A stretch of DNA of 20,492 nt from JAWLFI01 sp964626595 (GTDB lineage Bacteria > Bacteroidota > Bacteroidia > Chitinophagales > Saprospiraceae), in NCBI GenBank assembly GCA_964626595.1, contig CAZVFU010000040.1, forward strand, positions 1 to 20,492, in the 5' to 3' direction. Positions within the stretch are counted from its first letter, which is position 1. Each line of letters starts with the position of its first letter. The notes under the pieces are model-generated. The model saw nothing but the letters and a program-made list of their open reading frames with translations. It was not told where the DNA came from and searched no databases. The position numbers and the translations under genes were made by a program. Positions 7,912 to 15,449 of this stretch are shown here, one piece after another.

Positions 7912-8454
7912 TTATGAAGCTTTACTATTCACTCGATTATCATATAGTGTAGAATAGCGTGCAGCAATTTTACCTTTTAACTCTTTTCGAGCAAAAAATA
8001 TCCGACTCTTAACCGTTCCTAGAGGAAGCTCCAGTTCATCTGCAATTTCCTGATATTTATATCCTTCATAATGCATCATAAAAGGAATTCGCGTAGAGTC
8101 ATCTAGTTCTTCAATCATGCCTGTCAATTCGTGGGTCATGATGGAAGACTCGGCCTTGTTGTTGATGGTCACGCTACCACTGTTGATGTAATACATATTT
8201 TCAGTGGTATCAATGATCGTATTTGCTTTTTTCTTTTTGCGGTAATTATTGATGAAAATATTCTTCATAATCGTAAACATCCAGGCTTTAAAGTTGGTCC
8301 CGTCTCTAAATTTATCTCGGTTTGTAATTGCTCTGTACGCCGTCTCTTGATAAAGATCTTTGGATGCATCGGCACTCTTCGTTAGATTGTAAGCGAATGA
8401 GTACAATACAGGTGAAAGATCATCGACCATTCCATTAAATTTCTCAGCAGTCAT
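7912..8454 (-). CDS. ECF-family RNA polymerase sigma factor
   Basis: This is an extracytoplasmic-function sigma factor of 180 residues that directs RNA polymerase to a regulon not visible here. The sigma-2 region (about residues 10-75) contains DLYQETAYRAI and FKAWMFTIMKNIFINNYR. The sigma-4 region (about 115-170) ends in EIADELELPLGTVKSRIFFARKELK, a helix-turn-helix. It closely resembles the widely conserved Bacteroidota ECF group that starts MTAxxFN; some members act in stress responses (from memory of the family). An upstream in-frame TTG at 8478 would give 188 residues, but that codon lies inside the -7 promoter box, so the ATG at 8454, preceded by AAAAAAGAAG, is the start. No anti-sigma gene is adjacent. 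Confidence 0.92.
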   Translation of the reverse strand: MTAEKFNGMVDDLSPVLYSFAYNLTKSADASKDLYQETAYRAITNRDKFRDGTNFKAWMFTIMKNIFINNYRKKKKANTIIDTTENMYYINSGSVTINNKAESSIMTHELTGMIEELDDSTRIPFMMHYEGYKYQEIADELELPLGTVKSRIFFARKELKGKIAARYSTLYDNRVNSKAS

Positions 8455-8475
8455 ATCTTCTTTTTTGTTCTGACA

Positions 8476-8506
8476 CAAATATACATCTTTGTTTAACTCT
8501 TGTCAA
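8476..8506 (-). promoter_or_regulatory. Consensus Bacteroidota promoter of the ECF sigma gene
   Basis: On the minus strand TTGACA (8501-8506) and TATATTTG (8476-8483) are separated by exactly 20 bases counted from TTG. This matches TTG-N19-21-TAnnTTTG in full. Transcription should begin near 8470, giving a leader of about 15 bases to the ATG at 8454. Confidence 0.85.
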
Positions 8507-8672
8507 GGGCAAACCTAAACAAAACGGCAAAAAAGTCGAACAACACATTATATTTGTTTTATTATTATTTATAACTCTCTGTTTTTATTTCATTTGCAGT
8601 CTTTGTCAAAATACTGTAACTTAAAATATTTTCAATATTTTTTGAAAATTAAATTATTTGAGGTCAAATAGA

Positions 8673-9758
8673 CTAGCGTTGGGCTCTTAAAATGAGATAA
8701 ACGGCCACCCCTGAAAAGAGAAGATTGGGGACCCAAACCCCCAAAAGAGCTGAGGTGTCCTGATTGGTTGCAAAGGCGATTGAAAATCGGGATAAAAAAA
8801 CAAAGCTGGCTCCCAGTGCAATACCAACGGCAAGGTGAATGCCCGCACCACCCCGTTCCTTACGAGAAGCGACTGCCATTCCTATAATCGTGAGTATAAT
8901 TATTGTGACGGCATCGGCCGTTCGCCTGTGGAATTCAACTTCGTACACTTTCAATCCCGATCTTCCCCGCCTTCTTTGCGTTTCGAGATAGTTTAACAGC
9001 TCAGGTGATGTTAATTGATCTCGATCGTGCTTGAATTCCTCAAAATCTGCAGGGAATAAATTCAAAGATATGGTTTGCAGGCTATCGGGAAACTTATACA
9101 GCTTCTCGCTACCTTCGAAATAGTAATGTTCGACGAATTCACTGATTTCCCATTCATGTGGAGGTCCCACCCATTCCATACTTTTGATATCCGTCACTTT
9201 TCGGATTTCTCCATTTTCAAACTCCTCAATTCGAACATCTCTGGCTGAGGTGTCTGACTTCCGGTAATACCTGACGAAAACCTTCGAATGATCATCAAGC
9301 ATAAAATGAACGTCACGGGTTCGGCCTCTATCCGCGCCATCTCGCAGTTGGCTGTATTCGAAATCGAACTTCGCCTTATTTGCCTTAGGAATGACGTAAT
9401 GGCCGCCCAAAAAGTAGAGGGTAGCTATGAAAAGAGCTCCGAGGAGATAGGGAAGCAAAAGGCGTTCAAAACTAATGCCCGCATTCAACAGGGCTATAAA
9501 TTCGGAATCACTTGCTAATCGGGAGGTAAAAAAGATGACGGCAATCAAACTGAATAGTGGCCAGAGCAGTCCATTTATGTAGGGTATATAATTCAGGTAA
9601 TAAGTGAACACAACTTCATTCCAAGAGGCTTCCGAGTTTAAAATCTTTTCTGACTTTTCAGCAAAATCGATAACAATAGCTATCATGGTAAATAGCAAGG
9701 CCGTATAAAAGAAGGCCACTAAAAACTTTCCAATGATATATCGATCTAACCGCTTCAT
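8673..9758 (-). CDS. LptF/LptG (YjgP/YjgQ) family permease
   Basis: This is an inner-membrane subunit of the LptBFG-type ABC transporter that extracts lipopolysaccharide and passes it to the periplasmic bridge. It has two hydrophobic blocks of about three helices each (residues 10-120 and 275-358) around a periplasmic beta-rich domain (about 125-265), the family architecture. The start MKRLDRYIIGKFLVAF is a typical LptF/G N-terminus. At 361 residues the length is normal. Whether it fills the LptF or the LptG role cannot be told from sequence by eye. It overlaps tgt by four bases (ATGA), a pairing seen in many Bacteroidota. An AT-rich palindrome TATTTGA-GG-TCAAATA (8655-8670) lies just past the stop. 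Confidence 0.9.
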   Translation of the reverse strand: MKRLDRYIIGKFLVAFFYTALLFTMIAIVIDFAEKSEKILNSEASWNEVVFTYYLNYIPYINGLLWPLFSLIAVIFFTSRLASDSEFIALLNAGISFERLLLPYLLGALFIATLYFLGGHYVIPKANKAKFDFEYSQLRDGADRGRTRDVHFMLDDHSKVFVRYYRKSDTSARDVRIEEFENGEIRKVTDIKSMEWVGPPHEWEISEFVEHYYFEGSEKLYKFPDSLQTISLNLFPADFEEFKHDRDQLTSPELLNYLETQRRRGRSGLKVYEVEFHRRTADAVTIIILTIIGMAVASRKERGGAGIHLAVGIALGASFVFLSRFSIAFATNQDTSALLGVWVPNLLFSGVAVYLILRAQR

Positions 9759-10885
9759 AACCGCTTACTAATCCCAGGCAAAATTTCATCTTTCCAACTG
9801 GAAAACGTCCCGGCTAAAATTTCCTTGCGTGCATCCCGAACCAGCTCCAGAAAAAAGGACAGATTATGAACGCTGGCTATTTGCGGTCCGAGGGCTTCCC
9901 GTGAAGCAAAAAGGTGCCTCAGGTAGGCTTTGGTGAACTTCTGGCTGTACTGTGATTGGCTTTCCGAATCTAAAGGGCTAAAATCAGACTCCCATTTTTT
10001 ATTTTTGATATTTATGATTCCATTATAGGTGTAAATCATACCATGGCGGGCATTTCGAGTGGGAAGAACACAATCAAACATGTCAATTCCACGACTGATA
10101 CACTCGATAAGATTTACAGGAGTTCCTACGCCCATTAAATACCGTGCACTCTCAGAAGGCAAAATACTACAACACAATTCAGTCATAGCATACATGTCTT
10201 CGTGAGGTTCACCCACGGATAAACCTCCAATGGCATTAATTTCAGCACCCTGGCCGGCTACAAATTGAGCCGAGGCTGACCGTAAATCGGAAAAGGTGCT
10301 TCCCTGCACGATGGGGGCCAGCAATTGCTTAAATCCATAGGGCGAAGGCTGATTATCGAATTCATTCTGACACCGTTTCCACCAGCGGTGGGTCAATTCC
10401 ATGCTCTTTTGGGCATAATCGTAAGTGCATGGATGGGGCGGACACTCATCAAATGCCATTATAATATCGGCACCAATAATTCGCTGAATTTCAATAGCAC
10501 GTTCAGGACTAAAAAAATGCTTTGAACCATCAATATGGGACTGAAACTCAACCCCTTTTTCAGTAATCTTTCTTCTTTTACTCAAGGAGTAAACCTGGTA
10601 ACCCCCACTATCGGTAAGCATGGGGCGCTCCCATCCCATAAATGATCTCAATCCTCCGGCGGCTTTAAGAATATCCAACCCCGGCCGCAAATACAAATGA
10701 TAGGTGTTACCCAATAATATAGGGGCATTGATTTTATCTTCTAAATCAGATTGAAAAACGGTTTTCACCGTTCCTACTGTCCCCACCGGCATAAAAATAG
10801 GTGTTTCGACCTGTCCAGAACCCAGTTCTAGGAGCCCTGCCCGGGCTTGGGTTTTCTCATCCTGTGCTTGCAATGTAAAACTCAT
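9755..10885 (-). CDS. tgt: tRNA-guanine transglycosylase (queuine synthesis)
   Basis: Tgt swaps guanine 34 of GUN-anticodon tRNAs for preQ1 on the way to queuosine. Signatures are D92 in TDSGGYQVYSL, D146 in MAFDECPP, the GGLSVGEP loop (220-227), and the nucleophile D271 in GIDMFDCVLPTRNARHG. The usual CxCxxC zinc ligands near residues 305-315 are missing: the segment reads DSESQSQYSQ. The fourth ligand position, H340 in SVHNL, remains. From memory this loss is common in Bacteroidota, so it is probably a lineage trait. The start MSFTLQAQDEKTQARAG matches the family N-terminus, and the ATG lies only four bases after a perfect -7 box. Confidence 0.95.
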   Translation of the reverse strand: MSFTLQAQDEKTQARAGLLELGSGQVETPIFMPVGTVGTVKTVFQSDLEDKINAPILLGNTYHLYLRPGLDILKAAGGLRSFMGWERPMLTDSGGYQVYSLSKRRKITEKGVEFQSHIDGSKHFFSPERAIEIQRIIGADIIMAFDECPPHPCTYDYAQKSMELTHRWWKRCQNEFDNQPSPYGFKQLLAPIVQGSTFSDLRSASAQFVAGQGAEINAIGGLSVGEPHEDMYAMTELCCSILPSESARYLMGVGTPVNLIECISRGIDMFDCVLPTRNARHGMIYTYNGIINIKNKKWESDFSPLDSESQSQYSQKFTKAYLRHLFASREALGPQIASVHNLSFFLELVRDARKEILAGTFSSWKDEILPGISKRL

Positions 10886-10889
10886 TGGT

Positions 10890-10897
10890 CAAAGGTA
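10890..10897 (-). promoter_or_regulatory. -7 box of tgt-lptG, four bases from the start codon
   Basis: On the minus strand TACCTTTG fits TAnnTTTG exactly and is followed by ACCA and the tgt ATG. A TTG lies 18 bases upstream, one base short of the usual spacing. Transcription would start at or within a few bases of the ATG, predicting a leaderless mRNA. Confidence 0.5.
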
Positions 10898-11205
10898 ATG
10901 AATGTCATACAGTTCCAAATCCGAACCTGAAAAATGATTTCAACCCTATATTTTGTCCTTTATAATAATGGTTGGAAAAAAATGTACCATTTGAATATCT
11001 AAAATACTATGATCAAGGTTGATTGATGATAAGGATGAACCTGCCTTTAAACAACTATTGATCAACAGCCCCTTAACTCATTTACAAGCTGAATCAAAAA
11101 GAAAAAATGGCTTGGATTGAAATCGATAGACCCATCTATCTACGCAAAAAAGACCCTAATCTGTAAAAGCTGAGTCTCCAGTATGAGAATTGACTGCTGT
11201 AAATC
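10898..11205. other. Gene-free stretch between rodA and tgt
   Basis: About 310 AT-rich bases follow the rodA stop codon. I see no convincing coding frame, no strong hairpin and no repeat of the GC-rich island type. A short run of T on the minus strand near 11150 is preceded only by a four-base stem, too weak to call a terminator. Confidence 0.4.
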
Positions 11206-12603
11206 TTAATTTCGCTCATCGACATGTAAACGCAACAATACCGCAAACATGAAGCTAAAAGCGATGACAGAAGACCCGCCGTAGCTTACAAACGGAAGCG
11301 GAATTCCTATCACAGGCAGCAAGCCCATTGTCATACCGATATTAACCATCACATGGAAAAAGAAAATGGATGCAACGCCATAAGCATAGTAGGTTCCAAA
11401 AGAGCTCCGCATATGCTCAGCGAGATGAAGCACTCTAAAAATCAACCCAAAACATAATCCAATGACGATCAGGCTACCTAAAAAGCCAAACTCTTCACCA
11501 ATGGTTGAGAATATAAAATCTGTTGATTGTTCTGGGACATAATCTAACTGGGTCATTGCACCCTTCAAGTAACCTTTTCCACTCCAACCTCCTGAACCAA
11601 TAGCCATCTGCGATTGGAGCAAATTATATAATGAACCCTGTGGATCTGCCTCAGCCGGATTCAACCAGGCATTTATTCTTTCTTTTTGGTGGGGTTTCAG
11701 TACCTCTTGAAAAACGATCTGAGTACCTACAGAAACCAAAACCAAAACGATCATCGCCGGAATAATAATGGTTGGAATTTGCCATCTATTTTGGCGACCT
11801 AAAGAGCCTCCCACCAAAACCAAAAAAACAAGTCCGGGCAATAAAGCCCACCACGATCCGGTCTGGTAAAGAATGAGTGAAGAAAAGCCCATAACAGCTA
11901 TAGCTCCAAGCAGCCAGGAGGATCGTTGAGTCTCCCTTGAGGCAAGAAATATGACTCCGATGGTCAGAATGGAAAGGGATACGTAAGGCAATGGATATTG
12001 TAAAGAAAATATCCCTACCAATAAAATCATAAGGATATATAAGTAATACAAGGGGTTTAGACCCGCTCTGAGCAAAACCAAGAAGAAGAAAGAAAAAACC
12101 AGAGCACTACCTGCATCGGGTTGAAGTAAAATGAGGCCTATAGGCACTAATATAATAGCTATACCTACCCATCTGTCCCCCATCCGACTGAGCTTAGTTG
12201 TATAATGAGATAAAAAGGCCGCCAAGGCTAAAGCTGTCCCAAACTTCGCCATTTCAGAGGGTTGGATTGTGAAACCGCCAATGATAAACCAGGAAGTACT
12301 TCCTTTGACTGTATGTCCCAAAAATGCAACTGCAAGCAACCCGATCAATCCCAAAAAGTAAAGTGGATAGGCCAGACTCTGCCAGATTGAGCGATCTAAA
12401 ATATATATAAAAAGGAAAATAAACGCCCCCATGATAGCAAACAAGCTCTGTTTTTGAAAATGGGTGTTGATCGGGAGTTGAAAAAGGTGACCGGCTTCGG
12501 GATACTCCACAGCGTAGTTCATTACAATCCCTAATAGAGCTAAAGCGAATAGAAAAAAAAGAGTTAGCTTATCATAACCGCCCGAGCGCTGAACTGATCG
12601 CAT
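11206..12603 (-). CDS. rodA: RodA, SEDS-family peptidoglycan glycosyltransferase
   Basis: RodA polymerises lipid II into glycan strands for side-wall growth with a class B PBP. SEDS signatures are GSTSWFIIGGFTIQPSEMAKFG (101-122), QPDAGSALVF (161-170), AIGSGGWSGKGYLKG (334-348), the catalytic Asp D362 in VPEQSTDFIF, and the C-terminal GIPLPFVSYGGSS (433-445). At 465 residues it is about 90 longer than E. coli RodA. The extra sequence lies around 205-290 and adds one or more hydrophobic segments before the large periplasmic loop. The gene begins at the last base of the SPOR-like gene's stop codon (TAATG), so translation is coupled. No pbpA/mreC genes are in view. Confidence 0.92.
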   Translation of the reverse strand: MRSVQRSGGYDKLTLFFLFALALLGIVMNYAVEYPEAGHLFQLPINTHFQKQSLFAIMGAFIFLFIYILDRSIWQSLAYPLYFLGLIGLLAVAFLGHTVKGSTSWFIIGGFTIQPSEMAKFGTALALAAFLSHYTTKLSRMGDRWVGIAIILVPIGLILLQPDAGSALVFSFFFLVLLRAGLNPLYYLYILMILLVGIFSLQYPLPYVSLSILTIGVIFLASRETQRSSWLLGAIAVMGFSSLILYQTGSWWALLPGLVFLVLVGGSLGRQNRWQIPTIIIPAMIVLVLVSVGTQIVFQEVLKPHQKERINAWLNPAEADPQGSLYNLLQSQMAIGSGGWSGKGYLKGAMTQLDYVPEQSTDFIFSTIGEEFGFLGSLIVIGLCFGLIFRVLHLAEHMRSSFGTYYAYGVASIFFFHVMVNIGMTMGLLPVIGIPLPFVSYGGSSVIAFSFMFAVLLRLHVDERN

Positions 12604-13019
12604 TATGGACGAAGTTTAAAATATTGCTCATAACTCATTCTATCCTTTATCTCGAGGGCTGAAGGGAATTCGTGCCGAATCTCATATAGAAGAGGTTTCA
12701 AATCGAGGCGGTCCAGGTATACGCCTGTCTTTAACTTGTAGAGAGGTCGGTCGTATTCCCAATCGTAATTCAATTCCGGGAAGGAGGCCTTAAATCGCTC
12801 AATGGCTCTATTTAAGGATCTACGATCGCGCAAACCCACAACTAAAATCCGCCAGGCCGAAAAGTCCGTTTTCTTTTGTTTCTGATCCTGCCAAAATTCA
12901 AATTGGCCTTTGACTTCTTCATCCATAATGATCATGGACAAACCGCTCACATCCGCGATTTGCCCGGAAAGGCAGAAAGGAAAAATGAGAAATACAAAAA
13001 TACAAAAGCGTACGTACAT
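12603..13019 (-). CDS. Small exported SPOR-like protein
   Basis: This small exported protein of 138 residues probably binds peptidoglycan. It starts with a signal peptide (MYVRFCIFVFLIFPFCLSG, then Q). The C-terminal half, from about WRILVVGLRDRRSLNRAI to FPSALEIKDRM, follows the SPOR repeat pattern: strand, helix, FP, then PLYKLKTGVY and a second helix with FPSA. SPOR domains bind glycan strands lacking stem peptides. Longer frames extend to 13070, but the ATG at 13019 starts at the signal peptide and follows the -7 box by four bases, so I use it. It is coupled to rodA, which suggests a role in cell-wall synthesis. The domain call is by pattern and is moderate. Confidence 0.65.
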   Translation of the reverse strand: MYVRFCIFVFLIFPFCLSGQIADVSGLSMIIMDEEVKGQFEFWQDQKQKKTDFSAWRILVVGLRDRRSLNRAIERFKASFPELNYDWEYDRPLYKLKTGVYLDRLDLKPLLYEIRHEFPSALEIKDRMSYEQYFKLRP

Positions 13020-13023
13020 AGAA

Positions 13024-13031
13024 CAAAGATA
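13024..13031 (-). promoter_or_regulatory. -7 box of the SPOR-rodA operon
   Basis: On the minus strand TATCTTTG is a perfect TAnnTTTG, preceded by CAC as in the ssb promoter (6447-6457). Only TTCT separates it from the ATG at 13019, so the mRNA would be leaderless or nearly so. No -33 TTG is correctly placed. Confidence 0.5.
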
Positions 13032-13075
13032 GTGAAACCTCAAAAAAGAGAAGCCCCCTGCTCTTTGCAAATCAC

Positions 13076-13136
13076 TGTATTTTTAGACTTATTTCCATTT
13101 TTGACGGTATCCTTGCTAATAGGATTGTATTTTTAG
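13076..13136 (+). repeat. Two copies of TGTATTTTTAG exactly 50 bp apart
   Basis: The 11-base word TGTATTTTTAG occurs at 13076-13086 and 13126-13136, between the divergent SPOR-rodA and polyamine operons. The 50-bp spacing puts both copies on nearly the same DNA face. A regulator site is possible. Each copy also carries TATTTTTA, one base off the -7 consensus, but no TTG is well spaced from either. Confidence 0.35.
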
Positions 13137-13177
13137 GCCTGAAAGCATGAATCCATAAACTATACCTAGTTCAAAAT

Positions 13178-14575
13178 ATGAATATAAAGTATCGAGACTT
13201 TATTGAACAAAACTTTGATTTTCCTCAACATGAATTTGAAGTGAAAGAGGATCAACTTCATTTTCATGGGATACCACTCCTTGAACTTGTGAAAACGTAT
13301 GGGACGCCTCTTAAGTTTTCTTATTTACCTCGGATTTCGGAAAATATCCAAAGCGTCCAAAATTGGTTTTCAGAGGCCATGAAAAAGGTAGACTATCAGG
13401 GGAAATACCATTACGCTTATTGCACAAAAAGTTCACACTTTAAGCATATACTTGGCGAAGTATTGAAGAATCCGGTCTCCATTGAGACCTCATATACTAC
13501 AGACTTGGATATCGTTGAGGAATTAGTAAAAACCCGTCAATTTGACAAAACCGGAAGAGTGATTTGCAATGGTTGCAAACCCTTGGCTTATGTGGAGCGC
13601 ATGGCAAATATGCGGAGCAGGGGATATACCGGCTTAATACCTGTTCTGGATAGTAAAGATGAACTACACCAACTCAGTCCCCTTCTAAATGGGCCGTGCC
13701 CAATTGGGATTCGCATTGCTGCTGAGGAGGAGCCTAAGTTTGAGTTCTACACCTCCCGACTCGGTTTTGGGTATAAGGACATCTTACCTTTTTATCGACA
13801 ACAAGTTAAAGACCATCCGCATGTAAAATTGGAAATGCTTCACTTCTTTATAAACACAGGTATTAAGGACACCGCCTACTATTGGAATGAGTTTTACAAG
13901 TGTCTGCAAGTCTATGTTCAACTCAAACGTATCTGTCCGGAACTTAAGACGTTCAATATTGGCGGAGGGTTCCCTATCAAAACCTCATTGGCCTTCGATT
14001 ATGATTATGCCTACATGATTGAGGAAATCGTACGCCAGGTAAAAGAAGTCTGTCAGCAAGAGGGCGTCCCCGAACCGGATTTGGTGACGGAGTTTGGGTC
14101 CTATACTGTGGGAGAAAGCGGCGGAGCTATTTATAAAATTTTCCGACAGAAGCGCCAAAATGAGAAAGAGAAATGGAACATGATTGACAGCTCATTTATG
14201 ACCGACCTGCCGGACACCTGGGCCATTTCAAGGCGCTTTATTCTCCTCCCCCTGCATCGGTGGAATGAAGAATACGAGCGGGTATTTTTGGGTGGGCTCA
14301 CTTGCGATAGTGATGATTACTACAATTCAGAACAACATGTTAATGCTATTTTTCTTCCCAAATTCAGTACCCAACGACCTCTCTACATTGGATTTTTTCA
14401 CACGGGAGCCTATCAGGAAACACTGGGTGGATATGGAGGTCTTCAGCATTGCCTAATTCCAAATCCCAAGCGAATCATCATTGATAGAGATGATGACGGC
14501 CGTTGGCACCACCGGCAGTTTGCACCGCAACAGTCCCCGGAAAGTATGCTGCGTTTATTGGGGTACAACCATTAA
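13178..14575 (+). CDS. Arginine decarboxylase, alanine-racemase-fold type
   Basis: This is a PLP enzyme of 465 residues, most likely converting arginine to agmatine, the first step of the operon. It has the fold III pattern: the PLP lysine K84 in YAYCTKSSHF, the phosphate-binding glycine loop FNIGGGFP (259-266), EFGSYTVGESGG (305-316, in place of EPGR), and the active-site C376-D377 in LTCDSDDYYNS. Homologues of this length next to agmatinase are annotated as arginine decarboxylase in Bacteroidota. It is much shorter than E. coli SpeA. Other fold III decarboxylases, such as carboxynorspermidine decarboxylase, have similar motifs, but the adjacent agmatinase argues for arginine. The agmatinase gene follows after seven bases. 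Confidence 0.82.
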   Translation: MNIKYRDFIEQNFDFPQHEFEVKEDQLHFHGIPLLELVKTYGTPLKFSYLPRISENIQSVQNWFSEAMKKVDYQGKYHYAYCTKSSHFKHILGEVLKNPVSIETSYTTDLDIVEELVKTRQFDKTGRVICNGCKPLAYVERMANMRSRGYTGLIPVLDSKDELHQLSPLLNGPCPIGIRIAAEEEPKFEFYTSRLGFGYKDILPFYRQQVKDHPHVKLEMLHFFINTGIKDTAYYWNEFYKCLQVYVQLKRICPELKTFNIGGGFPIKTSLAFDYDYAYMIEEIVRQVKEVCQQEGVPEPDLVTEFGSYTVGESGGAIYKIFRQKRQNEKEKWNMIDSSFMTDLPDTWAISRRFILLPLHRWNEEYERVFLGGLTCDSDDYYNSEQHVNAIFLPKFSTQRPLYIGFFHTGAYQETLGGYGGLQHCLIPNPKRIIIDRDDDGRWHHRQFAPQQSPESMLRLLGYNH

Positions 14576-14582
14576 AAAAATT

Positions 14583-15446
14583 ATGAAACCGAAACTCAGT
14601 ACTTACGCAGGAATTCCTGAAAAATATCATACATACTCAAATAGCAAGGTCGTGCTGCAGCCCGTCCCTTATGATGGCACGAGCACCTGGGGAAAAGGAG
14701 CCGACAAAGGACCTGATGCCTTTTTGGAAGCCAGTGAAAACATGGAACTATTTGACATTCCCACCGAATCAGAAGTTTGGAAGCAAGGAATTCATTTGGC
14801 TCCGCCACTATCCGGCTTTTTGAGCCCTGAAGAAATGGTTAAAGGTGTGTACCAATCAGTAAAAAACTATCTTAAAGACAACAAATATGTTACCTTATTT
14901 GGTGGCGAACACTCGGTAAGCATAGGTAGCATGCGGGCTATGGGTGAACATTTCTCCAATTTTGGAGTAGTTCAATTTGACGCCCATGCTGATTTAAGGT
15001 CAGAATATGAGGGAAGCCCATACAATCATGCTTGCGCCTTATATGAAGTTAGTCAAAAACACCCCCTCGTTCAACTGGGAATCCGTTCTATGGATGCTTC
15101 AGAATGGCCGACCCTAAATCCCGATCGAACTTTTTTTATGCACAAAATCCAGGGAAAGAAAAAGTGGATGAATCGAGCGGTAGACCTTTGTCCGGAAAAC
15201 ATATATGTCACCATCGATCTCGATGCTTTTGACTCCTCTCTCATGCCCGCCACCGGGACTCCCGAGCCGGGAGGTTTTTCCTACTATGAAGTAATTGACT
15301 TTATTTGCCTTCTGGCTCAAAAAAAGAATATTGTGGGATTCGATATTGTAGAGTTGGCTCCGCGTGAAGTCCACCGGGCTTCTGCTTTTCTAGCTGCCAA
15401 GCTATACTATCAAATACTCAGTCAAATTTTTCACTACAAAAACTAA
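14583..15446 (+). CDS. speB: Agmatinase (agmatine ureohydrolase family)
   Basis: This enzyme hydrolyses agmatine to putrescine and urea with two Mn ions. The 287-residue ureohydrolase carries the metal ligands H110 in GGEHSVSIG, D133/H135/D137 in FDAHADLR, and D212/D214 in TIDLDAFD. It also has the conserved N148-H149-A and E257 in VELAPREVH. The frame is open upstream to 14481, but the extra 34 residues overlap the arginine decarboxylase and have no family match. The ATG at 14583 gives the normal length and sits seven bases after that gene's stop. Guanidinobutyrase or another ureohydrolase activity is possible, but the neighbour supports agmatine. The DHS-like gene starts three bases after the stop. 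Confidence 0.88.
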   Translation: MKPKLSTYAGIPEKYHTYSNSKVVLQPVPYDGTSTWGKGADKGPDAFLEASENMELFDIPTESEVWKQGIHLAPPLSGFLSPEEMVKGVYQSVKNYLKDNKYVTLFGGEHSVSIGSMRAMGEHFSNFGVVQFDAHADLRSEYEGSPYNHACALYEVSQKHPLVQLGIRSMDASEWPTLNPDRTFFMHKIQGKKKWMNRAVDLCPENIYVTIDLDAFDSSLMPATGTPEPGGFSYYEVIDFICLLAQKKNIVGFDIVELAPREVHRASAFLAAKLYYQILSQIFHYKN

Positions 15447-15449
15447 AAC

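Noticed and set aside
8629..8670. AT-rich palindromes after the permease gene as a terminator
   Set aside because: TTTTCAA/TTGAAAA and TATTTGA/TCAAATA are weak stems in very AT-rich DNA; a chance origin is as likely as function.
13020..13070. N-terminal extension of the SPOR-like protein
   Set aside because: It would place coding sequence over the -7 box and put 17 residues ahead of a good signal peptide.
14481..14582. N-terminal extension of agmatinase by 34 codons
   Set aside because: It overlaps the arginine decarboxylase coding sequence and does not resemble the family; the ATG at 14583 gives normal length.
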